Source: Thioclava sp. ES.031 (GTDB lineage: Bacteria > Pseudomonadota > Alphaproteobacteria > Rhodobacterales > Rhodobacteraceae). Taken from it: a stretch of 64,000 bases of DNA. The stretch is from NCBI RefSeq assembly GCF_002563775.1, contig NZ_PDJO01000001.1, positions 2,180,001 to 2,244,000 of the forward strand. The letters run 5' to 3'. Positions 35,710 through 43,705 of the stretch are shown in pieces. The translations under genes and the position numbers were made by a program. The number at the start of each line of letters is the position of its first letter. Within the stretch, counting starts at the first letter, position 1. A model generated the notes under the pieces. That model made no database searches and was not told the origin of the DNA. It saw only the letters and a program-made list of their open reading frames with translations.

Positions 35710-36401
35710 GCTGGCTGTCGCCCTCTGACTGGCAAGCGGTTGTCCTGTCGCTGAAAGTAGCGGGCTGGGCGACGGCTCTCTCGCTGCCGCCGGGCCTGTT
35801 CGTGGCCTATGCGCTGGCGCGTTGGCGTTTTCCCGGGCGCAGCCTCGTCAACGGGCTGGTGCATCTGCCGCTGATCCTGCCGCCTGTCGTCACCGGCTAC
35901 CTGCTGCTGATCGGCTTCGCGCCGAACGGGGTGATCGGGGCGGCGCTGGCGAAGATCGGGATCACGGTCGCCTTTTCGTGGCGCGGGGCGGCGCTGGCCG
36001 CCGGGATCATGGCCTTTCCGCTGATGGTGCGCGCGATCCGGCTCGCGATCGAGGCGGTGGACCCGAAGCTGGAACAGGCGGCCTCCACCCTCGGGGCATC
36101 GCGCATCGCCAGTTTCGCAACGATCACCCTGCCCTTGATCCTTCCCGGCATCCTTGCCGGAAGCATCACCGCCTTCGCCAAGGCGATGGGCGAATTCGGC
36201 GCGACGATCACCTTCGTGTCGAACATTCCCGGCCAGACCCAGACCCTGCCGCTCGCGATCTATTCGCAATTGCAGGTGCCCGGCGGCGAGGCGGATGCCG
36301 CGCGGCTGGTGGTGATCTCGGTCACGCTGGCGCTTGGCGCGCTGTTGGTCTCGGAATGGCTGGCGCGACGAATCGCGGCGCGGATCGCGGGGCAGACCTG
36401 A
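35706..36401 (+). CDS. modB: Molybdate ABC transporter permease
   Basis: The 231-residue inner-membrane protein has five or six helices and the coupling EAA-like motif (KLEQAASTLGASRIASF, about 120-136) that contacts ModC. The sequence LPPVVTGYLLL and GEFGATITFVSNIPGQTQTL are typical of ModB. The start overlaps the modA stop and its own stop shares a base with the modC ATG, so modABC is translationally coupled. Confidence 0.96.
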   Translation: MSWLSPSDWQAVVLSLKVAGWATALSLPPGLFVAYALARWRFPGRSLVNGLVHLPLILPPVVTGYLLLIGFAPNGVIGAALAKIGITVAFSWRGAALAAGIMAFPLMVRAIRLAIEAVDPKLEQAASTLGASRIASFATITLPLILPGILAGSITAFAKAMGEFGATITFVSNIPGQTQTLPLAIYSQLQVPGGEADAARLVVISVTLALGALLVSEWLARRIAARIAGQT

Positions 36402-37477
36402 TGCTGGAAATCTCGCTCAGCCATCGCCTGCCCGCGCTCGATCTGGACGTCGATTTCACCGCGCCCGAAGGCGTCACCGCGCTGTTTGGCCCCTCCGGCG
36501 CGGGCAAGACGACGGTGGTGAACGCAGTCGCGGGGTTGTTGCGTCCCGACCGGGGGCGGATCGTGGTGAATGGCGAGGTGCTGCTCGAGACCGAGGCCGG
36601 GATCTGCCTGCCGCCCCATAAGCGGCGCATCGGGTATGTTTTTCAGGACGCGCGGCTGTTCCCCCATCTGAGCGTCAAATCGAACCTGCTTTACGGTCAG
36701 CGCTTCAACAAAACCAAGACCGCGCCGGAGTTCGACCGGATCATCGAGATGCTCGGCCTCGGCGCGCTGCTGGAGCGTCGTCCCGCCGCGCTCTCGGGGG
36801 GTGAAAAAAGCCGCGTCGCCTTGGGACGCGCGATCCTGTCGAACCCGCGCATGCTGCTGATGGACGAGCCGCTGGCCGCGCTGGATGCCGCACGGAAGGC
36901 GGAAATTCTTCAATATATCGAGCGGTTACGCGACGAAGTTAAACTGCCCATCCTCTATGTCAGCCACGCCCCCGCCGAGGTCGCGCGGCTTGCGACCTCG
37001 ATCGCGCTGATCGAGACCGGACGCCTGCGCGGCTTCGGCCCGGCGCGCGAAATCCTGTCCGACCCGACGCTCGCCCCCGCCCTCGGGCAGCGCGAAGCGG
37101 GCGCGGTGATCTCGGGTCGCGTTCAGTCGCAGGAGGCCGATGGGCTGGCCCGGATCGAGACCGCTGGCGGGCCGGTGCTGCTGCCCTATCCGGCAGGCCA
37201 GCCCGGCCAGTCGCTGCGGCTGCGCATCCATGCGGGCGACGTGACACTGGCGGTGGGTCGCCCCGAGGGGCTGTCCGCGCTCAACATCCTGCCCGTGACG
37301 GTCGCGGAGCTGCGCCCCGCGGATCCGCCCAGCGTCTATGTCCGCCTGAAGATGGGCGACGAACACCTGCTGGCCCGGCTCACCACCCGCTCGGTCGAGG
37401 CACTTCGCCTGACCGAGGGGATGGCCTGCCACGCGATCATCAAGGCGATGTCGGTGGCCTCCGAAGATGTGGGCTAG
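36401..37477 (+). CDS. modC: Molybdate ABC transporter ATP-binding protein
   Basis: The 358-residue protein has an ABC domain with Walker A (GPSGAGKTT, about 30-38), Q-loop (FQDARLFPHLSV), signature LSGGEKSRVALGRA and Walker B (MLLMDEPLAALD). A C-terminal Mop-like molybdate-binding TOBE domain (about 290-355; LSALNILPVTVAEL) gives feedback control in this family. It ends the mod operon and its stop codon lies in a hairpin shared with convergent putA. Confidence 0.96.
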   Translation: MLEISLSHRLPALDLDVDFTAPEGVTALFGPSGAGKTTVVNAVAGLLRPDRGRIVVNGEVLLETEAGICLPPHKRRIGYVFQDARLFPHLSVKSNLLYGQRFNKTKTAPEFDRIIEMLGLGALLERRPAALSGGEKSRVALGRAILSNPRMLLMDEPLAALDAARKAEILQYIERLRDEVKLPILYVSHAPAEVARLATSIALIETGRLRGFGPAREILSDPTLAPALGQREAGAVISGRVQSQEADGLARIETAGGPVLLPYPAGQPGQSLRLRIHAGDVTLAVGRPEGLSALNILPVTVAELRPADPPSVYVRLKMGDEHLLARLTTRSVEALRLTEGMACHAIIKAMSVASEDVG

Positions 37478-37492
37478 CGGGGTTTACCCCGC
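37477..37492. terminator. Short hairpin spanning both stop codons of modC and putA
   Basis: GCGGGG-TTTA-CCCCGC covers the last base of the modC TAG and the whole putA stop codon. The convergent genes are only 6 bases apart. A two-sided structure could stop or stabilise both transcripts; no U-tract is present. Confidence 0.45.
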
Positions 37493-40400
37493 CAGCAGCG
37501 CCGCGTTACCGCCCGCCGCGGTGGTGTCGACGCACAGATGCCGCTCGTGGAGGACATCGGCCTTCTGCACCGCGCCGGTGGTCAGCGTCAGGATCGGCCC
37601 TTCGCGCTTCGCCAGTGCTTTCACGAGGGCGCGGGTATCGTGGCCCCACCAGATTACGCCCGCGATATCCTCAAGCGTTTCAAGCACTTCCGGGGCGATC
37701 TTGCCATCGGCCCCGACGGCCACGCCGCCCAGCTTCTCGACCGCCTTGATCTGCGCGACCTGCGCAGCCTCGCCCGGGCCGAGGCACAGGATCGGTCCGC
37801 GCGGATAGCGGCGCAGCGTGTTCGCCTCGCCCGTCGGCCCCGGCAGCTCGAGCGCTTCGAGCGGCTCGCTCGCCTCGGCCTTCGCCGCCGCTTTCGCAAG
37901 CTTCTTGCGCAGCGCATCGAGATCGGCCTTGTGGCCCCATTCGCCATTCTTCGACGACGCCTCGGGCGCCATCGCGAAGCGCGTGAGATACAGCGGACCG
38001 CCCGCTTTCGGCCCCGTGCCCGACAGCCCCTCGCCGCCGAAGGGCTGCGAGCCCACGACCGCGCCGATCTGGTTGCGGTTGACGTAGAGATTACCGACAT
38101 GCAGCGCGTCCGAGACCTCCTGCACGCGGTTGTCGATCCGGCTGTGCAAGCCCGCCGTCAGCCCGTAGCCGGTGGCGTTGATCGCGGCGAAGACCTTCTC
38201 GATATCCTCGGCGCGATAGGTCGCGATATGCAGAACCGGGCCGAAGACCTCACGCTCCAGCGCCTCGACGCCGGAGACTTTCACCAGCGTCGGCGCGATG
38301 AAATGCCCCTTGGACGGCGCGTCGAGCTTGTGCAGCACGCGGCCCTCTTTCTCGGCAGTCGCGATATAGGCGGCGATATCGGCCTGCGCCTCGTCATCGA
38401 TCACCGGGCCGACATCGGTCGACAGATACCACGGATCTCCCAGCGACAGCTCGTCCATCGCGCCCTTGATCATCGAGATCAGCCCCTCGGCCACGTCTTC
38501 CTGCACATAGAGGCAGCGCAGCGCCGAGCAGCGTTGACCCGCCGACTGGAAAGCCGAGGCGATGATGTCGCGCGTCGCCTGTTCGGGCAGCGCGGTCGAG
38601 TCCACGATCATCGCGTTCAGACCACCGGTCTCCGCGATCAGCGGCGCGGTCGGGTCGAGATTGTCGGCCATCGACCGGCGGATCATCTTCGCCGTCTCCG
38701 TCGAGCCGGTGAAGGCGATGCCCGCGATCTTCGGGTTGGACGACAGGGCCGCGCCCACCGTCTCGCCCCGCCCCGGCAGCAGTTGCAGCACGTCGCGCGG
38801 CACGCCCGCCTCATGCATCAGGCGCACAGCGATGGCGGCGACGAGCGGCGTCTGCTCGGCCGGTTTCGCGATCACGCCATTGCCCGCAGCCAGCGCGGCC
38901 GAGATCTGCCCGGTGAAGATCGCCAGCGGGAAGTTCCACGGGCTGATCGCCGCGAAGATGCCGCGTGCGGTCGGGTCGCTCTCTTCGGCCTGCGCCGAGT
39001 AGTAATGCAGGAAGTCGACCGCCTCGCGCAATTCGCCCACGGCGTCGAGCTGGCTCTTGCCCGCCTCTTTCGCGAGCACGGCGAAGAAGGGCCCGAAGTT
39101 TTCCTCGTAAAGCTCCGCCACGCGGCGCAGAACGGCGGCGCGCTCGAAGACCGGGGCCTGCCAGGGGCGCGCGGCGTCGATGGCAGCCGCGACACAGGCC
39201 TCGTCGGCCTCGGTGACGCGGGCCACCTCTTCACCCGTCGAGGGGTTGATGACGGCCACGGCCTGCCCCGTCGCCTCGCCCGCCACCAGCGGGCCCGCAT
39301 CCGGGATCGCCACATTGCGGGCGGCGTCGATACGCGCCAGCGTGCCCTCATCGGTCAGATCGAAACCCATGGAATTCTCGCGGGACTCGGCGAACACTTC
39401 CGAGGGGAGCTTGAGCATCGCCGAACGCTCGGCATTCGCAAGCTGCACGAACGGGTCTTCCGCGATGGTCTCGGGCGCCACGTCCTCATCGACGATCTGG
39501 TGCACGAAGGAAGAGTTCGCGCCGTTCTCCAGCAGGCGACGCACCAGATAGGCCAGCAGGTCGCGATGCGCGCCGACGGGGGCGTAGATGCGGCAGCGGG
39601 TGCCTTCTTCGCGGTGGACGATCTCGTGCAGACGCTCGCCCATGCCGTGCAGGCGCTGGAACTCGTAGGGACGGCCCTCGGCCATCTCGAGGATCGCCGC
39701 GACCGAATGAGCGTTATGGGTGGCGAATTGCGGATAGATGCGGTCGGTATAGCTGAACAGCTTGCGCGCATTGGCAAGGTAGCTGACATCGGTCGCAGCC
39801 TTCGTGGTGAACAGCGGGAAGTCCGGCAGGCCTTCGACCTGCGCCAGCTTCATCTCGGTGTCCCAATAGGCGCCCTTCACCAGACGCACCATGATCTTGC
39901 GGTCGAGCTTTTCGGCCAGTGCGCCCAGCCAGTCGATCACGAGGCTCGCGCGCTTGCCGTAAGCCTGCACGACCACGCCGAACCCGTCCCAGCCGGCCAG
40001 CTCGGGGTCCGACAGAACCTCCTTGATGATCTTGAGTGAGATCACCAGACGGTCCTGCTCTTCGGCGTCGATATTGAGGCCCATATTCCCGGCCTTCGCG
40101 GCCTTCGCCAGATCCTTGAGCACTGGCACGATCTCGGCCATGGCGCGCTCTTCCTTGGCGACCTCGTAGCGCGGATGCAGCGCCGAGAGCTTTACCGAGA
40201 TGCCGGGATTTTCGGCCACGGGACGGTCCTTGCAGACCTTCGCGATAGCGGCGATGGCGTCGGCATAATCCTTCGCGTAGCGCTTGGCGTCGCGCGCGGT
40301 GCGGGCGGCCTCGCCCAGCATGTCGTAACTGTAGGTATAGCCGCGATCTTCGAGCTTCTTGGCGCGGCTCAGCGCGTTCTCGATGGTCTCGCCGAGGACG

Positions 40401-40903
40401 AACTGGCGGCCCATCTCCTTCATCGCGCGGCTGACGGCGGCGCGGATCACCGGCTCGCCCAGACGGCGCACAGCCCCGCGCAGCACGCCAGCCATGCCGG
40501 GCTTTTCGTCTTCGAGCACGCGGCCCGTCAGCATCAGCGCCCAGGTCGAGGCGTTGACCATCGACGACGAGGCCGTGCCCATATGCTTGCCCCAGTCGGA
40601 CGGTGCGATCTTGTCTTCGATCAGCGCGTCGATGGTCTCGGCATCGGGCACGCGCAGCATCGCCTCGGCCAGACACATCAGAGCGACGCCTTCCTGCGTG
40701 GACAGGCCGTATTCCGCGAGGAAGTGCTCCATCAGCGTCGGTTTGGCTTCGGTCCGGATGCGGCGCACAAGCTTCGCCGCGCGGGCAGAGATCTGCGTGC
40801 GATCACTCTCGCTCAGTTCGGCTTGGCCCTTCAGGCGCTCGAGAACTGCGGCTTCATCGGCGAATTTCGCCTGCGTCGTGAACTGATCGAACGTGTCGCC
40901 CAT
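37484..40903 (-). CDS. putA: Bifunctional proline dehydrogenase / pyrroline-5-carboxylate dehydrogenase
   Basis: PutA oxidises proline to glutamate in two steps with channelled intermediate. The 1139-residue protein has an arm domain, an FAD-dependent PRODH barrel (about 130-460; VRLVKGAYWDTEMK, YRIYAPVGAHRDL-like end) and an aldehyde dehydrogenase domain (about 540-1000) with Glu in AETGGLNAMIVD and catalytic Cys near 791 in SAGQRCSALR. A further ~130-residue C-terminal domain follows. The N-terminal ribbon-helix-helix DNA-binding domain of E. coli PutA is absent, so a separate regulator, the divergent Lrp-type gene, is expected. GGAGGATCGC precedes the ATG. Confidence 0.97.
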   Translation of the reverse strand: MGDTFDQFTTQAKFADEAAVLERLKGQAELSESDRTQISARAAKLVRRIRTEAKPTLMEHFLAEYGLSTQEGVALMCLAEAMLRVPDAETIDALIEDKIAPSDWGKHMGTASSSMVNASTWALMLTGRVLEDEKPGMAGVLRGAVRRLGEPVIRAAVSRAMKEMGRQFVLGETIENALSRAKKLEDRGYTYSYDMLGEAARTARDAKRYAKDYADAIAAIAKVCKDRPVAENPGISVKLSALHPRYEVAKEERAMAEIVPVLKDLAKAAKAGNMGLNIDAEEQDRLVISLKIIKEVLSDPELAGWDGFGVVVQAYGKRASLVIDWLGALAEKLDRKIMVRLVKGAYWDTEMKLAQVEGLPDFPLFTTKAATDVSYLANARKLFSYTDRIYPQFATHNAHSVAAILEMAEGRPYEFQRLHGMGERLHEIVHREEGTRCRIYAPVGAHRDLLAYLVRRLLENGANSSFVHQIVDEDVAPETIAEDPFVQLANAERSAMLKLPSEVFAESRENSMGFDLTDEGTLARIDAARNVAIPDAGPLVAGEATGQAVAVINPSTGEEVARVTEADEACVAAAIDAARPWQAPVFERAAVLRRVAELYEENFGPFFAVLAKEAGKSQLDAVGELREAVDFLHYYSAQAEESDPTARGIFAAISPWNFPLAIFTGQISAALAAGNGVIAKPAEQTPLVAAIAVRLMHEAGVPRDVLQLLPGRGETVGAALSSNPKIAGIAFTGSTETAKMIRRSMADNLDPTAPLIAETGGLNAMIVDSTALPEQATRDIIASAFQSAGQRCSALRCLYVQEDVAEGLISMIKGAMDELSLGDPWYLSTDVGPVIDDEAQADIAAYIATAEKEGRVLHKLDAPSKGHFIAPTLVKVSGVEALEREVFGPVLHIATYRAEDIEKVFAAINATGYGLTAGLHSRIDNRVQEVSDALHVGNLYVNRNQIGAVVGSQPFGGEGLSGTGPKAGGPLYLTRFAMAPEASSKNGEWGHKADLDALRKKLAKAAAKAEASEPLEALELPGPTGEANTLRRYPRGPILCLGPGEAAQVAQIKAVEKLGGVAVGADGKIAPEVLETLEDIAGVIWWGHDTRALVKALAKREGPILTLTTGAVQKADVLHERHLCVDTTAAGGNAALLAG

Positions 40904-40921
40904 GCGATCCTCCCTAAATCT

Positions 40922-40973
40922 GATTGGCTGATGCTATTCGATTTCCTCTAGGCGATTGGCTCAAAGATTTGCT
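40922..40973. promoter_or_regulatory. Repeated GATTNGCT motifs in the putA-lrp divergent promoter
   Basis: GATTGGCT occurs at 40922 and 40954 (32 bases apart, about three helical turns) and GATTTGCT at 40966. They lie in the 113-base gap between putA and the Lrp-type regulator, where PutR-type regulators bind. Binding is inferred. Confidence 0.45.
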
Positions 40974-41016
40974 AAGCGATGGTCTCTATGACTTATTTTA
41001 GGAGACTACGCAGCCT

Positions 41017-41484
41017 ATGAGTGAAGAGATCGATGCGATCGACAGGCGAATCCTCAACGAGCTTATCGCCGATGCTCGCCTCCCCGTGGCTGAGATAGCG
41101 CGCAGGGTCGGCTTGTCGAAGACGCCGGTGGCCGCGCGCATCCGTCAGATGGAGGAAACCGGGCTCATCAAGGGCTACCGGGCGATGATCTCGCCGATCA
41201 AGCTGGGGCTGACCCATGTCACCTATATCGAGCTGAAATTGAGCGATACGCGCGAGACGGCGCTGAAGGCGTTCAACGCCGCAGTGCGCGCGATCCCCGA
41301 GGTCGAAGAGTGCTACATGATCGCGGGCGGCTTCGATTATCTGGTGAAGATCCGCGCCCGCGACATGGCCGATTACCGGCGGATCATGTCGGAGGATCTG
41401 TCCACCCTGCCCCATGTCCATTCGTCGTCGAGCTATGTCGCGATGGAGACCGTTGTGGAAGCGAGTGCTCCGCCGCTGGAGTGA
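41017..41484 (+). CDS. putR: Lrp/AsnC-family regulator, probable proline-responsive PutR
   Basis: The 155-residue protein has an N-terminal winged HTH (about 5-55; DRRILNELIADARLPVAEIA, RRVGLSKTPVAARIR) and a C-terminal RAM ligand domain (about 65-145; EVEECYMIAGGFDYLVKI). Divergent pairing with putA matches PutR of Agrobacterium and Rhodobacter, which activates putA when proline is present. GGAG lies well upstream (about 14 bases), so the start is less certain than the family. Confidence 0.9.
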   Translation: MSEEIDAIDRRILNELIADARLPVAEIARRVGLSKTPVAARIRQMEETGLIKGYRAMISPIKLGLTHVTYIELKLSDTRETALKAFNAAVRAIPEVEECYMIAGGFDYLVKIRARDMADYRRIMSEDLSTLPHVHSSSSYVAMETVVEASAPPLE

Positions 41485-41670
41485 GGGCAACGCAGGGCCG
41501 CGCCCGACCGCCGGGCGGGCGTCCCTCGCATGTGGTCTGCACTTTATCGCGGCCAAATCCGGATGACCTCGACCCGCGCGCTTAGGTCCGCCAAGCGCCC
41601 GCCCGAGGGGGCGGACGGGCGCTGCCCGGGCCGCTTCGCGGCTGTTCCGGGCAGAGGCTCCACTTGGCGC

Positions 41671-41697
41671 GGGGCGACCAGCCCCGGGCCGCGCCCG
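41671..41697 (+). repeat. Dispersed intergenic repeat, copy B, module 1
   Basis: The 27-base core is identical to 12677-12703 and, inverted, to 56658-56684. The preceding ccacttggcgc matches the inverted copy C flank (gcgccaaagagtgg) in part. Confidence 0.85.
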
Positions 41698-41902
41698 TCC
41701 GGCCTTCGCGATGCTCAGGCGTTCGCCGGGGCGTCCTTCCACTGGAAGGCCGCTTTCTCCCGGCTCACCCCTCCCCACGGGAGGGCGCATTGGCGATGTC
41801 AGCGCGGGCCCACGCGTCATTCGGGCTTCCGAGATAAAGCACCCAGCCACACACGCATCAAAGCGCCCGCCCGAGGCTCGGGCGCGTCCCTCAGCGCAAT
41901 AC

Positions 41903-41930
41903 AAAAAAGGCGGCAGGTCGCCCCGCCGCC
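41903..41930 (-). terminator. Terminator of the UshA-like gene
   Basis: On the minus strand GGCGGC and GCCGCC pair over a 10-base loop followed by six T. It lies 23 bases after the stop. Confidence 0.85.
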
Positions 41931-41952
41931 CCTCGATCCGATCAGGCCGAAC

Positions 41953-43473
41953 TCACTCGCCCTGTTTCTTGATCCGACCGCCGAGCTTGGGCGCAACCGT
42001 GCCCTTGCCCTTGATATAGGTCATCACGTCATTGGCCATCAGGTTGCCGTTGCCCGCGTTCACGATGATCTTGCCACCGCCAAGCGCGGTATAGCCGTCG
42101 CCGCCGCCCAGCATGTAATCGTTGGTCGCGACCTTGTAGACCTTGTTGATGTCGAGCGGCTGACCGCCCACCTCGACCGAGACCACGCGCGAGCCCGCAG
42201 GCGCGCTCGGATCATAGACCACGCTCATGCCCGAGACTTGCGGGAAGCGGCCGGCCCCCTTCTCGACCTGGCTGAAGCCGTTCTCCAGCGCGCTCACGAT
42301 CTGCGAGCCGGGGATCTCGGTCACCACCGTCTTGTTGCCGAAGGGCAGCTCGGTCAGCACGTCCTTGCGGGTGATCTTGTGGCCCGCATCATAGGTCGTG
42401 TCGCCCCGGATGCCGCCGCCATTGATCAGCGTGACGTCCGCCTTGGTCGCATCGCGCAGCGCATCGGCGATCAGATCGCCCATCGTGCTCTCCTGCGAGC
42501 GCACGACATTGCGCCGCGAGTCCATCTCGGTCTCCGACGTACCGATCTGCTGGCCGAGATTGTCGTCGAGCTGCTTCTTGAACCCGTTGACCAGCTTCAT
42601 CGATTCCGGGTCCGGCGTGACATTCGCGGTGTCGATCCAGCGGAAATTCGGGGTCCAGCTGATCTTGCGCTTGCCGTCCTTCTCGGAGATGTCGACGGTC
42701 AGATCGAGCGGCTGCAGATAACGCGCGTCGATCGAGGTCTCCACGTAAGCCGTGATCCCGTCATAGAACATCGCGTTGAGGTGGTCGTCGCCCGACATGA
42801 TCACGTCGAAATCCTGGCTCGCGATCAGCTTGCGGTCGTTCGACTGGTCGGTCTGCACGACGCCGATCACCAGATCAGCGCCGTCCTCGCGGGCCTTCTT
42901 GGCGGCCGCGATTGCCGTGTCGACGGTGGGCTGGAATTTCAGATCGCCCGAATTGGCGACTTCGGGCGTGGTGTCCTGGGCCACCGGCACCAGCGCGACC
43001 TTGAGCCCTGCGATCTCCTTCATCATCACGCCGCCCAAGCCCTGAATGGGCGAGCCATCGGCCTGGGTGATGTTGATCGCGGCCCACGGATATTTCGAGC
43101 CTTCCATCTTCTTCTCGAAATTCTCCGGCCCGAAATCGAACTCATGGTTGCCCGGCACCGCGATGTCGAAGGGCACGATATTGGTCAGGTCGATCGTGTT
43201 CTGACCTTCGTCGATCCCCGACAGAAGCGAGGGCGAGAGCATGTCGCCATCGAAGACATAGAGCGTGTTGGGATTGTCCGCGCGCTCTTTCTTGGCGACC
43301 GCGTTGAGCCGCGCGAAACCGCCACGCTCACCATCGCCGTCGAAATTGTAAATATCGCCGACCCCGAGGATCGTGAGCTTCACCGTCTCGGCCTGAATAG
43401 GCCCGGCGGCCAGAAGCCCGGTCGAGGCGGCGCCCAGCATGAGGGCAGCCAGACGGCGCTTGAAATCGGACAT
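41953..43473 (-). CDS. Periplasmic UshA/5'-nucleotidase family metallophosphatase with altered metal motifs
   Basis: The 506-residue product has a signal peptide (about 1-28), a calcineurin-like metallophosphatase domain (30-300) and a C-terminal 5'-nucleotidase substrate domain (about 320-500; NGGGIRGDTTYDAGHKITRK, TNDYMLGGGDGY). GD (76-77) and GNHEFD (108-113) are intact. The first motif reads GDIYNFDG, with Tyr42 where the family has a metal-binding His (DxH), and the last reads SGDDH instead of GHxH. Family enzymes hydrolyse nucleotides or UDP-sugars. The start at 43473 is set by AGGGAG. Activity and substrate may differ from UshA. Confidence 0.88.
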   Translation of the reverse strand: MSDFKRRLAALMLGAASTGLLAAGPIQAETVKLTILGVGDIYNFDGDGERGGFARLNAVAKKERADNPNTLYVFDGDMLSPSLLSGIDEGQNTIDLTNIVPFDIAVPGNHEFDFGPENFEKKMEGSKYPWAAINITQADGSPIQGLGGVMMKEIAGLKVALVPVAQDTTPEVANSGDLKFQPTVDTAIAAAKKAREDGADLVIGVVQTDQSNDRKLIASQDFDVIMSGDDHLNAMFYDGITAYVETSIDARYLQPLDLTVDISEKDGKRKISWTPNFRWIDTANVTPDPESMKLVNGFKKQLDDNLGQQIGTSETEMDSRRNVVRSQESTMGDLIADALRDATKADVTLINGGGIRGDTTYDAGHKITRKDVLTELPFGNKTVVTEIPGSQIVSALENGFSQVEKGAGRFPQVSGMSVVYDPSAPAGSRVVSVEVGGQPLDINKVYKVATNDYMLGGGDGYTALGGGKIIVNAGNGNLMANDVMTYIKGKGTVAPKLGGRIKKQGE

Positions 43474-43705
43474 TTCGGTCTCCCTGCGGAATAACTTTTC
43501 ATAAACCCGAGCGGCCGCAGTTACCGGCGCGCTGGGGCGTGGGAGGAAGATTAGCCGCACTCCGCCACGGCGCAAACCGATAGAAGGATGACCTTGCGTT
43601 CTCGTGAAGGGCGGTGCCTGTTTTCGCGTCACTTCGCGGGCGGCGGAAGAGTGGGCGGCGGAAGATCGCGGAGGCGACCTGCCGCCCCCGTCAGACCAAG
43701 CGCGG

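Larger units (their letters stand above)
41485..41952. other. Intergenic region with a large copy of the dispersed repeat
   Basis: About 470 bases, very GC-rich, with no credible gene. It holds module 2-like sequences at 41497, 41596 and 41863 (gcgcccgcccgagg type) and module 1 at 41671-41697, plus gggagggcgcattgg also seen at 12.7 kb. The terminator of the metallophosphatase gene is at the right end. Confidence 0.75.

Noticed and set aside
37538..40039. 833-codon plus-strand open frame opposite putA
   Set aside because: It is a shadow of putA with biased composition and no ribosome site; PutA motifs are complete on the other strand.
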